DNA from: E44-bin88 sp050123275
GTDB taxonomy: Bacteria > Chloroflexota > Dehalococcoidia > Dehalococcoidales > BS750m-G39
DNA: 64,000 nucleotides
Reading direction: 5' to 3'
NCBI GenBank assembly: GCA_050123275.1
Contig: JASFHK010000007.1
Location: forward strand, 1 to 64,000
The translations under genes were made by a program, and so were the position numbers. The notes under the pieces are model-generated. The model was not told where the DNA came from and did not search any database. It saw only the letters and a list, made by a program, of their open reading frames with translations. Each line of letters begins with the position of its first letter. Position 1 is the stretch's first letter. Shown piece by piece: positions 50,463 to 59,673 of this stretch.

Positions 50463-53309
50463 CTAGCCTTTTAAAGCATACTCCATATCCTCGCCCCGAT
50501 GCAACACCCTGCCCAGGTACTGGCCGGTGGCGGATGACTTTTTGCCGGCTATTTTTTCGGGGGTGCCGGTGGCGACGATCTTGCCGCCGCCGTCGCCCGC
50601 CCCCGGGCCGAGGTCGATGATATGGTCGGCGTTCTTCATCACGTCCAGGTGGTGCTCGATAACGACCACGCTGTTGCCGGCGTCAACCAGCCGCTGGAGC
50701 ACTCGCAGCAGCGCCGCCACGTCCTCGAAAGCAAGCCCCGTGGTCGGCTCGTCGAGGATGTAGAGCGTCCTCCCCGTGGAGCGTTTGGATAGCTCCGTGG
50801 CCAGCTTCACCCGCTGCGCCTCGCCGCCGGAAAGGGTGGGTGCCGGCTGCCCCAGTCGGATATAGCCCAGCCCCACGTCCCGCAGCGTTTGCAGCTTGTT
50901 CTTCACCTTGGGGAAGTTCTCGAAGAAGGCCAGCGCCTGCTCCACCGTCATGTCGAGCACCTCGGCGATGTTCTTACCCTTGAACCTTATCTCCAGCGCC
51001 TCGCGGTTATAGCGCTTCCCCTTGCATACCTCGCAGGCGACGGTGACGTCGGGCAGGAACTGCATCTCAATCTGGATGTAACCCTCGCCGCGGCAGGCCT
51101 CGCAGCGCCCGCCCTTCACGTTGAAGGAAAAGCGCCCCGGTGCATAGCCCCGCATCCTGGCCTCGGGCACGGTGGCGAAAAGCTCGCGGATGGGGGTAAA
51201 GGTGCCGGTATAGGTGGCGGGGTTACTGCGGGGGGTGCGCCCGATAGGCGACTGGTCGATATTGACCACCTTGTCGATGTGCTCGATGCCGGTGATGGCG
51301 TCGCACTGGCCGGGCCTCTCCTTGGCGTGGTAGAAGAGCTGCGCCAGCTTCTTGTAGAGAATGTCGTCGATGAGCGTGCTCTTGCCGCTGCCGGAAACAC
51401 CGGTGACGCAAACGAACTGGCCCAGGGGTATGTGGACGTTGATGTCTTTGAGGTTATTCTGCTTGGCCCCCTCGATGACAATCTCGGCGCCGTTGCCGGG
51501 GCGGCGTTGGGGAGGCAAGGGAATCTCCTTGGCGCCGCTCAAGTACTGGCCGGTCACCGATTCGGCGCACTTCATGATGTCGTCCAGCGTGCCGGTGGCG
51601 ACGATGTAGCCGCCGTGCTCGCCCGCGCCGGGCCCCATGTCGATAACGTGGTCGGCGGCGCGCATCATGGCTTCGTCGTGCTCGACGACGACAATGGTGT
51701 TGCCCAGCTCTTTCAAGCGTTTCAGGGTCTCGATTAAACGAAAATCGTCGGCGGGGTGCAGGCCGATGGTCGGCTCGTCGCAGATATAGAGCACCCCCAT
51801 CAACCCGCTGCCGATTTGAGTGGCCAATCTTATGCGCTGCGCCTCGCCGCCGGCCAGCGTCGCCGAGGCGCGGTCGAGGTTGAGATAGTCCAGACCGACA
51901 TCCTTGAGGAAGCCCAGCCGCGTTTTTATTTCCTTGTTTATCTGCTCGGCAATCAGCTTCTCCCGCTTGGTGAGCACCTTGCGGCCGATTTCATCGAACC
52001 AGTTTAAGGCCTGCACCACCGACATGGCGGCCACATCCATGATGTTCAAGCCGTTGATGGTCACCGATAGCGATTCCGGCTTGAGACGCTTGCCCTCGCA
52101 GGCGGTGCAGGGCCGCGAGACCATGTAACGCTCGATATTGGCGCGGGAGTGCTCCGACTCCGTGTCGCGGTAGAGCCTTTCCAGATTGGGGACGATACCC
52201 TCGTAGCCGTCGGAAATGCGCACCTTCCTGCCGAAACGGTTGCGGTAGGAGTGCGTCTCCCTGCCCTCGCCATAGAGCAGAAGTTTAATCTGTGCTTCAC
52301 TAAGGTCCTTGACGGGTGTGTTCAGAGAGAAGCCCTTTTTGCGCGCCAGCGGCTCCACCCGCCACAGATACCAGTTATGGTACTGCCAGGGGCGGATGGC
52401 CCCCTCCATAACGGAGAGCTCCTTGTTAAGCACCAGGTCGGGGTCTACTTCGAGACGGTAGCCCAGCCCGCTGCACTGGCGGCAGGCGCCGTGGGGGCTG
52501 TTGAAACTGAAGGTACGCGGGGCGATCTCGCCCAGGCTGACCCCGCAGTGGACGCAGGCGAAATGCTCCGAAAAGAGCAGTTCCTCACCGTCGATGATAG
52601 ACACCAGCACCACCCCCGCCCCCAGTTTTAGCGCCGTCTCCACCGAGTCGGCGATGCGGCTCGGCTCGCTCTGCCCCATCACTAATCTGTCCACCACCAC
52701 GGCGATAGAGTGCTTCTTGTATTTATCCAACTGAATATCCTCGGAAAGCTCCCTGATATCGCCGTCAACGCGCACGCGTACGTAGCCCGCCTTGCGCAGG
52801 TCGTCGAAGACCGACTGGTATTCGCCCTTGCGGTCGCTAATAAGTGGCGCCAGTATCATGATGCGGCTCTTGGCAGGGATTTTGAGCACGGCGTCCACAA
52901 TCTGCTGCACCGTCTGCGCCGTTATCTCCCGCCCGCACTTGGGGCAGTGGGGATGGCCCACGCGGGCGAAAAGCAAACGCAGGTAGTCGTAGATTTCGGT
53001 GACCGTGCCCACCGTCGAGCGCGGGTTCTTGCTGGGGCCCTTCTGGTCGATGGATATAGCCGGGCTCAAGCCCTCGATATAGTCTACCTCGGGCTTTTCC
53101 ATCCGCCCTAAAAACTGGCGGGCGTAAGCCGACAGCGACTCCACGTAGCGGCGCTGCCCCTCGGCGTAAATTGTGTCGAAAGCCAGCGAGCTTTTGCCCG
53201 AGCCGGAAACGCCGGTGATGACCACCAGCTTGTCGCGGGGAATGGTGACGTCGATATTCTTGAGATTGTGCTCGCGAGCGCCCTTGACGACGATAGCCTG
53301 TGACGGCAT
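50463..53309 (-). CDS. uvrA: Excinuclease ABC subunit A
   Basis: A 948-residue damage-recognition ATPase of nucleotide excision repair. It has two ABC ATPase modules: Walker A GVSGSGKSSLAFDTIYAEG (about 33-51) and GVSGSGKSTLIDDIL, zinc fingers CPKC and CVHC/CRQC in module I, CEACRGEG/CEVCKGKR in module II, and signatures LAGGEAQRIRLA and LSGGEAQRVKLA. Length is typical. The HD gene follows. Confidence 0.97.
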   Translation of the reverse strand: MPSQAIVVKGAREHNLKNIDVTIPRDKLVVITGVSGSGKSSLAFDTIYAEGQRRYVESLSAYARQFLGRMEKPEVDYIEGLSPAISIDQKGPSKNPRSTVGTVTEIYDYLRLLFARVGHPHCPKCGREITAQTVQQIVDAVLKIPAKSRIMILAPLISDRKGEYQSVFDDLRKAGYVRVRVDGDIRELSEDIQLDKYKKHSIAVVVDRLVMGQSEPSRIADSVETALKLGAGVVLVSIIDGEELLFSEHFACVHCGVSLGEIAPRTFSFNSPHGACRQCSGLGYRLEVDPDLVLNKELSVMEGAIRPWQYHNWYLWRVEPLARKKGFSLNTPVKDLSEAQIKLLLYGEGRETHSYRNRFGRKVRISDGYEGIVPNLERLYRDTESEHSRANIERYMVSRPCTACEGKRLKPESLSVTINGLNIMDVAAMSVVQALNWFDEIGRKVLTKREKLIAEQINKEIKTRLGFLKDVGLDYLNLDRASATLAGGEAQRIRLATQIGSGLMGVLYICDEPTIGLHPADDFRLIETLKRLKELGNTIVVVEHDEAMMRAADHVIDMGPGAGEHGGYIVATGTLDDIMKCAESVTGQYLSGAKEIPLPPQRRPGNGAEIVIEGAKQNNLKDINVHIPLGQFVCVTGVSGSGKSTLIDDILYKKLAQLFYHAKERPGQCDAITGIEHIDKVVNIDQSPIGRTPRSNPATYTGTFTPIRELFATVPEARMRGYAPGRFSFNVKGGRCEACRGEGYIQIEMQFLPDVTVACEVCKGKRYNREALEIRFKGKNIAEVLDMTVEQALAFFENFPKVKNKLQTLRDVGLGYIRLGQPAPTLSGGEAQRVKLATELSKRSTGRTLYILDEPTTGLAFEDVAALLRVLQRLVDAGNSVVVIEHHLDVMKNADHIIDLGPGAGDGGGKIVATGTPEKIAGKKSSATGQYLGRVLHRGEDMEYALKG

Positions 53310-53434
53310 GGGTAAACCTCTTTCCGTAGATTAATTGTAACATTTGCGGCGGAAGGGCAACAAGTTGACCCTATCGCCTAATGGCGAATTTTATGATACA
53401 CTACTCGGCGGCGGACCTTTGTGCTAAACTAGGT

Positions 53435-55009
53435 ATGGGGGTAATCCGAGAGTTGACCGTATCAGAGATGCTGGCTCGCAACGGACGCATGTATCCCGAC
53501 GATACCGCCCTCATCGAATTAAAACCCAGCGCCGGCTTAAGAAAAGAAATCACCTGGAAGCAGTTCGACGAGCGGGCCAACCGCGTCGCCAACGCCCTCA
53601 TCGAGCGGGGCATTAAAAAGGGCGACAAGGTCATCCACTGGATGACCAACTCCATTAACTGGCTGGAAGCCTACTTCGGCATCATCCGAACGGGCGCCTG
53701 GGTAGTGCCCCTTAATTTTAGATTTAACGAGCGTGATTTTAAATATTGCGCCGAAATCGCCGAGGCCAAGGCAATAATTTTGGGCGAACAGTTTATCGCG
53801 CCGGTGCAGGCCGCCCGCCCCCACCTCCCCACCATCGAGCACTATATCGTCGTCGGCGACACCGTTCCCGAAGGCATGGAGAGCTTCGAAGCGGTAGTCA
53901 AGGCGGCTTCCCCGGAACCGGTGGAGATTGAGCTGAAAGGCAGCGACGAGTGCGGGCTTTATTTCACCTCGGGCACCACCGGCTCCCCCAAGCCGATACT
54001 GCTCACCCACCAGAACATGGAGTGCGCCGCCGTCACCGAGAGCCACCACCACCGCCAGCAAAAAGAGGACAATTTCATCCTCATCCCGCCGCTATACCAC
54101 ACCGGCTCCAAGATGCACTGGTTCGGCAGCCTCGTCGTCGGCGGCAAAGCCACCCTGCTCACCGAAATTTCCCCCCAGATTATTCTGGAAACGGTGGACC
54201 GGGAAAAAGGCAGCATCGTCTGGCTGCTGGTGCCCTGGGCGCAGGACATACTGACGGCATTAGACAGCGGCGAGCTTAAAAAAGAGGACTACGATTTGAG
54301 CCGGTGGCGGCTGATGCACATCGGCGCCCAGCCGGTGCCTCCCAGCCTGATAAAACACTGGAAGCAGCATTTCCCCGACATGCAGTACGACACCAACTAC
54401 GGGTTGAGCGAGTCCACCGGCCCGGGGTGCGTCCACCTGGGCATCGAGAACGAGCACAAGGTGGGCGCCATCGGCCAGCCCGGCTTCAACTGGGAAACGC
54501 GCATCGTCGACGCGAAGGGCAACGACGTGGCTAAGGGCAAAATCGGCGAGCTGCTGGTCAGGGGCGACGGGGTGATGAAGGAATACTACAAGAACCCCCA
54601 GAAAACAAAAGAAACACTCAAAGACGGCTGGCTTTACACCGGTGACATGGCCAGAGAAGACGAGGACTGCTTTATCTACCTGGTCGACCGCAAGAAAGAC
54701 CTGGTCATCACCGGCGGCGAGAATATCTATCCCGTCGAGGTAGAAGACACCATCCACAAGCACCCCGAGGTCTATGACGTCGGCGTCATCGGCATCCCCG
54801 ACGAAAGACTGGGCGAAATCGCCCTGGCCGTCATCGACCCCAAGCCCGGCGCCACGCTGACCGAAGACGAAATAATGAAGTTCTGTGAAAAGAACCTGCC
54901 CCGCTACAAAAGACCGCGGCGTATCGTCTTCGACAAGGTGTCCCGCAACCCCACCGGCAAGATTGAAAAGCCGAAGCTGCGCCAGAAATACACCCGGCCA
55001 GGAGGCTAG
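53435..55009 (+). CDS. Acyl-CoA ligase (AMP-forming)
   Basis: About 524 residues from the ATG at 53435; a longer frame from 53381 exists, but the added 18 residues do not look like this family and lie over a putative -10 box. Motifs: LYFTSGTTGSPKPILLTHQN (P-loop), YGLSESTGPG, YTGDMAREDEDCFIYLVDRKKDLVITGGENIYPVEVED and the terminal Lys region PRYKRPRRIVFDKVSRNPTGKIEKPKL. It activates a carboxylic acid as CoA thioester. It is immediately followed by iorAB, so an aryl or branched-chain acid is a reasonable substrate guess. Confidence 0.87.
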   Translation: MGVIRELTVSEMLARNGRMYPDDTALIELKPSAGLRKEITWKQFDERANRVANALIERGIKKGDKVIHWMTNSINWLEAYFGIIRTGAWVVPLNFRFNERDFKYCAEIAEAKAIILGEQFIAPVQAARPHLPTIEHYIVVGDTVPEGMESFEAVVKAASPEPVEIELKGSDECGLYFTSGTTGSPKPILLTHQNMECAAVTESHHHRQQKEDNFILIPPLYHTGSKMHWFGSLVVGGKATLLTEISPQIILETVDREKGSIVWLLVPWAQDILTALDSGELKKEDYDLSRWRLMHIGAQPVPPSLIKHWKQHFPDMQYDTNYGLSESTGPGCVHLGIENEHKVGAIGQPGFNWETRIVDAKGNDVAKGKIGELLVRGDGVMKEYYKNPQKTKETLKDGWLYTGDMAREDEDCFIYLVDRKKDLVITGGENIYPVEVEDTIHKHPEVYDVGVIGIPDERLGEIALAVIDPKPGATLTEDEIMKFCEKNLPRYKRPRRIVFDKVSRNPTGKIEKPKLRQKYTRPGG

Positions 55010-55010
55010 A

Positions 55011-56915
55011 ATGGGAAAATTAAGCATAACTTCCGACGCCCCCGGAGAACGTTTATTCGTCCTGGGTAACGAAGCCATCGCCCGCGGCGCTATCGAGGCC
55101 GGCGTCCAGCTGGCCGCCGCCTACCCCGGCACCCCCTCCAGCGAAATCGTGGAGACCTTGAGCCAGGTGACTGAAGAGACGGGGATGTACGTAGAGTGGT
55201 CGGTCAACGAAAAGGTGGCCTTCGAGGTGGCTCTGGCGGCCTCCATCTGCGGGGTGAGAGCCATGGCGGCCATGAAACACGTCGGGGTCAACGTGGCCCA
55301 CGACCCGCTGATGACGGCCAACTACATCGGGGCCAAGGGCGGGCTGGTGCTGCTCTCTGCCGACGACCCCTCGGCCTGGAGCTCCCAGAACGAGCAGGAC
55401 AACCGCTACATCGCCCTGCAAGCGTACATGCCCGTCCTGGAGCCTTCATCGGTGCAGGAAGCCAAGGAGATGATGGCCGACGCCTTCAACCTCTCCGAGA
55501 AATTCCGCCAGCTCTTCATGCTGCGCTCGGTGACCCGCATCGGCCACGCCCGCAGCGATTTGGTGCTGGGCAAGATATCGAAGGAAAAACGGGAGGGCAA
55601 GTTCGTCAAGAACCGCGACTGGCTGGTCTATACCCCCCGCGAAGCCCGGCTCAACAAGCCGCTGATGCTGGAGCGCTTCGACGCCATCAAGAAGGCGGCC
55701 AACACCATGCCCTACAATAAGCTCAAGCCGGCCAGCGGCGCCAGGCTGGGTATCATCGGCTGCGGGCTCGACTATAGTTACACTATAGAAGCCTTGAAGT
55801 GGCTGGAGCTTGAGGACAAGGTTTCGGTACTGAAGATCGGCACCCCCCACCCCCTGCCCGAGGAGCTGGTCGTCGAGTTGCTTAAATCGGTCAAAGAGGT
55901 GCTGGTGGTCGAGGAAATCGACCCCTTCGTCGAGCTCAAGGTGAAAGCCCTCGCCAACGAGCACAATATAGCGGTCAAAGTCCACGGCAAGGACTTGCTG
56001 CCCCGCGCCGGCGAGCTGTCCACGCGCAAGGTCACCGAGGCTATCGCCAGATTGAGCGGGGCCAAAGCGCCGGTGGACTTCGCCAAACTGGACAAGCTGG
56101 TCGAAGAGACGGCCCCCCTCCTCCCCTGGAGGCCGCCGGCGCTCTGTCCCGGCTGTCCCCACCGCGCCACCCACTACGCCATCAAGGTCGCCTCGAAAAA
56201 GGTCTCCCGCGAGCTGGGCAAGGAGGTGGAAGCGGTCTTCCCCGGCGACATCGGCTGCTATTCGCTGGGCTATAACCCGCCCCTGGAGGCGGAGGACACC
56301 ACCATCTGCATGGGCGGCAGTTTCGGTATCGCCAACGGGCTGGCCCACGTGATAAAAGCGCCCATCGTCGCCCACTTGGGCGATTCGACCTTCTTCCACG
56401 CCGGCATACCGCCCATGATAAACGCCGTCTATAACCAGGCCAACATCACCATGGTGGTCATGGACAACTCGGCGACGGCCATGACCGGCTTTCAGCCCCA
56501 CCCCGGCACCGGCTACACGGCGGTGGGCGAGGCGACGGCACAGATAAAACCGGAGGACGTAGCCCGCGCCTGCGGGGTGAAGTTCGTCGAGGTCGTCGAC
56601 CCCTACGACCTGAAAGAGGCGGCCAAGACGATGGAAGCCGCCATCCGCTTCGACGGCCCCGCCGTGGTCGTTTCGCGGCGGCTCTGCGCCATCATCGACC
56701 AGCGGGAGAAGCGGAAACACAAGGAGGCCGCCGTCACCTTCACCGTCGACCAGGAGCGGTGCAGCGGCAAGTGCAACGCCTGCATCGAGCTGCTGGGCTG
56801 CCCAGCGATAATAAAAGAGGACGGTAAGACCATCATCGACCAGGCGCTCTGCACCGGCTGCGGCATCTGCGCCCAGGTCTGCCCTTACAAAGCGATAATA
56901 GAGGTGAGCCAATGA
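55011..56915 (+). CDS. iorA: Indolepyruvate:ferredoxin oxidoreductase alpha subunit
   Basis: A 634-residue TPP enzyme subunit that oxidises aryl pyruvates to aryl-acetyl-CoA with ferredoxin reduction. N-terminal pyrimidine domain (EAGVQLAAAYPGTPSSEIVETLSQV, about 25-49), TPP-binding domain (GDIGCYSLGYNPPLEAEDTTICMGGSFGIANG, about 410-441), and two 4Fe-4S sites at the C-terminus (CSGKCNACIELLGCP and CTGCGICAQVCP). Started at 55011 after CAGGAGG, two bases after the ligase stop. Confidence 0.93.
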   Translation: MGKLSITSDAPGERLFVLGNEAIARGAIEAGVQLAAAYPGTPSSEIVETLSQVTEETGMYVEWSVNEKVAFEVALAASICGVRAMAAMKHVGVNVAHDPLMTANYIGAKGGLVLLSADDPSAWSSQNEQDNRYIALQAYMPVLEPSSVQEAKEMMADAFNLSEKFRQLFMLRSVTRIGHARSDLVLGKISKEKREGKFVKNRDWLVYTPREARLNKPLMLERFDAIKKAANTMPYNKLKPASGARLGIIGCGLDYSYTIEALKWLELEDKVSVLKIGTPHPLPEELVVELLKSVKEVLVVEEIDPFVELKVKALANEHNIAVKVHGKDLLPRAGELSTRKVTEAIARLSGAKAPVDFAKLDKLVEETAPLLPWRPPALCPGCPHRATHYAIKVASKKVSRELGKEVEAVFPGDIGCYSLGYNPPLEAEDTTICMGGSFGIANGLAHVIKAPIVAHLGDSTFFHAGIPPMINAVYNQANITMVVMDNSATAMTGFQPHPGTGYTAVGEATAQIKPEDVARACGVKFVEVVDPYDLKEAAKTMEAAIRFDGPAVVVSRRLCAIIDQREKRKHKEAAVTFTVDQERCSGKCNACIELLGCPAIIKEDGKTIIDQALCTGCGICAQVCPYKAIIEVSQ

Positions 56916-57520
56916 TTAAAGAATTCAACGTTCTGATAACCGGGGTCGGCGGCCAGGGGGTAATCCTGATGTCGGAGCTGCTGGGGGGGGCGGCGGTCAA
57001 GGATAAGCTCAAGGTCAGCGGCTCGGAGATACTGGGCATGGCGGTGAGGGGTGGCTCGGTAACCAGCGCCATCCGGCTCGGCGAAGACGTTTACGGCCCC
57101 CTCATCCCCACCGGCAAGTGCAGCGCCCTGGTGGGCATGGAGCCTTCCGAGGCACTGCGCAATATCAGCTACCTTTCCCCTTCCAGCCTGGTTATCGTCA
57201 ACACCACGCCCACCGTGCCCTTCACCGTTCCTCTGGGGCAAAGCCGTTATCCCGACCTGGAGACGATTGTGGCCAAGCTAAAAAAAACCGCCGAAAAGGT
57301 AATCACCCTCGACGCCGCCAAGCTGGCTTTGAAAGCGGGCAGCCTGCTCACCACCAATGTCATCATGCTGGGGGCATTGTTCGGCACGGAAAGGCTGCCC
57401 ATAAAGATAGCAACCATCAAGGAGACGATTGAGGAACGCTTTCCGGCCAAGGTGGCGCCGCTGAACATCAAGGCCTTCGATTTGGGCTACGAAAGCTGCC
57501 GTAAGGCCCTCACCAGATAA
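56912..57520 (+). CDS. iorB: Indolepyruvate:ferredoxin oxidoreductase beta subunit
   Basis: A 202-residue gamma-domain subunit: ITGVGGQGVILMSELLGGAAV (about 9-29), GMAVRGGSVTSAIRLGEDVYGPLIPTG and VTTNVIMLGALFG-like core. It pairs with IorA and completes the enzyme. The last 4 nt of iorA overlap the start (ATGA). Confidence 0.92.
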   Translation: MIKEFNVLITGVGGQGVILMSELLGGAAVKDKLKVSGSEILGMAVRGGSVTSAIRLGEDVYGPLIPTGKCSALVGMEPSEALRNISYLSPSSLVIVNTTPTVPFTVPLGQSRYPDLETIVAKLKKTAEKVITLDAAKLALKAGSLLTTNVIMLGALFGTERLPIKIATIKETIEERFPAKVAPLNIKAFDLGYESCRKALTR

Positions 57521-57556
57521 AGACAAAGCCCGCCGTGCTTTTAGCAGGATGGGGCC

Positions 57557-58174
57557 CTATATGGTGATGGAGTCTCTCATCACTTCCCAGACCGCCTCGA
57601 AATCATCCCATCCGTCCTCGGCTAAAATTATTACCATCGTGCCGACATCATTATCGGCTAGAACAATCAAAATACAGATTTTTACCGGCTCTCCGTCCAT
57701 CTCGGCGGTGTAGATTGCCTCCCAAGCCTCGTAGCCCAGTGAAGCCATCGGTCGCATTGTTTCCTGGGCAACATCTGTAGAGTCACCCAACAAATCAAAT
57801 TGGAGCATTTCGATGTATTCTCGCCCGGACATATTGATTTCTTCCAAGGCGACTTCCCAACCCGGCCAGTCCAAGCCCAGTTCCGTGTAATATTCCTCCA
57901 TTCCAACCGTCATCATCACTGCCATGACTTCATCTGCTTCGTCGCCATATCCCTCAAGCTCTATGTACTGTAACTCCTCTTCGGTAAAAGACTTGGTAAA
58001 AGCCGCCAGCAACTCATCGTAGTCCGGCGGTCTCTGCCAATGCTGGGGAATACTCACCGTCATCGCCCCGGCCGATACGCTCCTATAATCCGTATCCGGC
58101 GGCGTAACCTGACATCCCGCCGCGAACCCCAACACCATCGTCAGCGCAACTAGCAGGCTCACTATGGTTCTCAT
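57557..58174 (-). CDS. Small lipoprotein of unknown function
   Basis: A 205-residue lipoprotein: signal LLVALTMVLGFAAGC with lipobox Cys at about 21, then a soluble domain beginning VTPPDTDYRSVSAGAMTVSIPQHWQRPPDYDELLAAF. No family recognised. It is AT-richer than neighbours and on the opposite strand to iorB. The start follows AAAGGGAGGGTC. It has a hairpin leader like two other genes in the window. Confidence 0.55.
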   Translation of the reverse strand: MRTIVSLLVALTMVLGFAAGCQVTPPDTDYRSVSAGAMTVSIPQHWQRPPDYDELLAAFTKSFTEEELQYIELEGYGDEADEVMAVMMTVGMEEYYTELGLDWPGWEVALEEINMSGREYIEMLQFDLLGDSTDVAQETMRPMASLGYEAWEAIYTAEMDGEPVKICILIVLADNDVGTMVIILAEDGWDDFEAVWEVMRDSITI

Positions 58175-58207
58175 TTGACCCTCCCTTTAAATCGGTGTCC
58201 TCAAATG

Positions 58208-58255
58208 AAAAAGGGACGCTCCTACCGCTTATTCAGCGGTGCGAAGTGCCCCTGT
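58208..58255 (-). ncRNA. Structured leader hairpin upstream of the small lipoprotein gene
   Basis: Transcript: GGGGCAC, TTCGC, ACCGC-TGAATAA-GCGGT, AGGA, GCGTCCC, TTTTT. Same outer-stem/inner-stem/T-run plan as 36259-36309 (they share ACCGCTGAATAA) but with weaker flanking identity. It could also partly act as terminator of the upstream minus-strand operon. Confidence 0.45.
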
Positions 58256-58335
58256 CTGGCTCTCTATGCTTTCCCGGCAAAGCAACGCCCTGATTGTTAA
58301 TGCCACCCCACCCTCCGGTATGCTTTACAAGCCAA

Positions 58336-58364
58336 GGAATAACATTTTATATACTGATTGTCAA
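58336..58364 (-). promoter_or_regulatory. Putative promoter of the small lipoprotein gene
   Basis: Minus strand: GGGCTATTGACA with TTGACA at 58359-58364, 17-nt spacer and a weak TATTCC at 58336-58341. The CTATTGACA lead matches the shared promoter box. Confidence 0.5.
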
Positions 58365-58385
58365 TAGCCCGCTAGGCAGCCCCCC

Positions 58386-59672
58386 CTACTTTATAAGCTC
58401 CATAATATGCATCACCTTCACCGGCACCTTGTTGCGCAACGTGCTGTCGATGAGCTGAATCTCGCACCCCGGGCAGCTGCTGACCACGATATCGGCCCCC
58501 GTCTCTTTTATCGAAGCCGCCTTCTTGTCGCCGATTTCCTTGGACAGGTCGTAGTAGTGCAGGCTGAAAGCGCCGGCCATGCCGCAGCAACGGTCGGCGT
58601 TGGGCATCTCGACGTATTCGATGCCGGGTATCGACTTTATCAGCTGTCGCGGCTGGCTGGTTATCCCCAGGTGACGGTTGAGGTGACAGGGGTCGTGCCA
58701 GGTCACCTTCTTGCCCTTGGCCGCCTTCGACGGCTTGTAAGCCGAGGCGGGCAGCTTCAGCACGTCGATGAGGAACTGGGAGATATCGTAGACCTTATCG
58801 CCGAACTCTTTATAAGCCTTTTCCCGCTCTGGCGTGTCGGCCAGAAACTTGGCGTAATCTTTCAGCGCCGAGGTGCAGCTGGCGCAGTCGGAGATGACGT
58901 AGTCCACACCCTCGAAGGCTTTGACGTTGGCGTCGGCCATCTTGCGTCCCGTCTCGAAGTCGCCGGCGCCTAAGTATACGGGCGCGCCGCAGCAGCCCTG
59001 CTCGCGAGGCACGATAACCTCGACCCCGTTGCGGGTGAGGAAGTCGATGATGTGCTCGCCCAGCTCGGGCAGGACGAAATCGGTCATGCAGCCGCTGAAA
59101 TAGCCGACCTTCATTACCGTCTTCACGCCCTTAGGGGGCCGGTTAACCACGGGTATTATCTGCCGCAGGAATTTGGGGGCAATCTGGGGTATGTTTCTCC
59201 CTTTACCTAAGGCCGAGAGGAACATGGAGAGGTGGCGTATGGTGCCCTCCGTTCTGGGCATGAAGACCCCCTGGAACCAGGAAGCGAACCTGACCACCCA
59301 GCCGAAAAGCCGGCGGCGGGGCAGCAGCCAGCGGTAGACGATATTGTAGGGGAACTTCAGTCCCCGCGCCCTGACGGCGTCGGCCCGGGCGGCGACGATG
59401 ACGTTGGGGATATTGGCCTTGGCCGGGCAGTTGGCGGTGCAGGTCATGCAGAGGGTGCACTTGTCGAGGCGCTCGGCGTACTCCGCGGTGTAGTCCAGGT
59501 CGCCGGCCAGCAGCCCGCGTATCATCATGTTCTTGCCGCGCGCCACCGAGGACTCGATGCGCTCCTCCTGATAGACCGGGCACCAGAAGGTGCAAAAGCC
59601 GCACTTCATGCACTGGCTCAGGTCGCTTTCGAACCGTTTTATCTGTTCGTATCTGTCCTTATCATCGGCCAT
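58386..59672 (-). CDS. GlcF-like Fe-S oxidoreductase subunit
   Basis: A 428-residue electron-transfer protein. Two 4Fe-4S sites near the N-terminus (CMKCGFCTFWCPVYQ, about 17-31, and CTLCMTCTANCPAKA, about 72-86), then two CCG domains (GCCGAPVYLGAGDF and CCGMAGAFSL...SSCPGCEIQL). It belongs to the glycolate oxidase GlcF/HdrD-type family and pairs with the GlcD-like flavoprotein just upstream. It would accept electrons from a 2-hydroxyacid. Confidence 0.87.
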   Translation of the reverse strand: MADDKDRYEQIKRFESDLSQCMKCGFCTFWCPVYQEERIESSVARGKNMMIRGLLAGDLDYTAEYAERLDKCTLCMTCTANCPAKANIPNVIVAARADAVRARGLKFPYNIVYRWLLPRRRLFGWVVRFASWFQGVFMPRTEGTIRHLSMFLSALGKGRNIPQIAPKFLRQIIPVVNRPPKGVKTVMKVGYFSGCMTDFVLPELGEHIIDFLTRNGVEVIVPREQGCCGAPVYLGAGDFETGRKMADANVKAFEGVDYVISDCASCTSALKDYAKFLADTPEREKAYKEFGDKVYDISQFLIDVLKLPASAYKPSKAAKGKKVTWHDPCHLNRHLGITSQPRQLIKSIPGIEYVEMPNADRCCGMAGAFSLHYYDLSKEIGDKKAASIKETGADIVVSSCPGCEIQLIDSTLRNKVPVKVMHIMELIK

Positions 59673-59673
59673 C

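Noticed and set aside
53381..53434. Longer N-terminus of the acyl-CoA ligase
   Set aside because: The added residues do not resemble the family and a TATGAT box at 53392-53397 lies in them; kept only as an alternative.
55446..56912. 488-codon minus-strand frame opposite iorA
   Set aside because: Antisense to an enzyme with clear TPP and Fe-S motifs.
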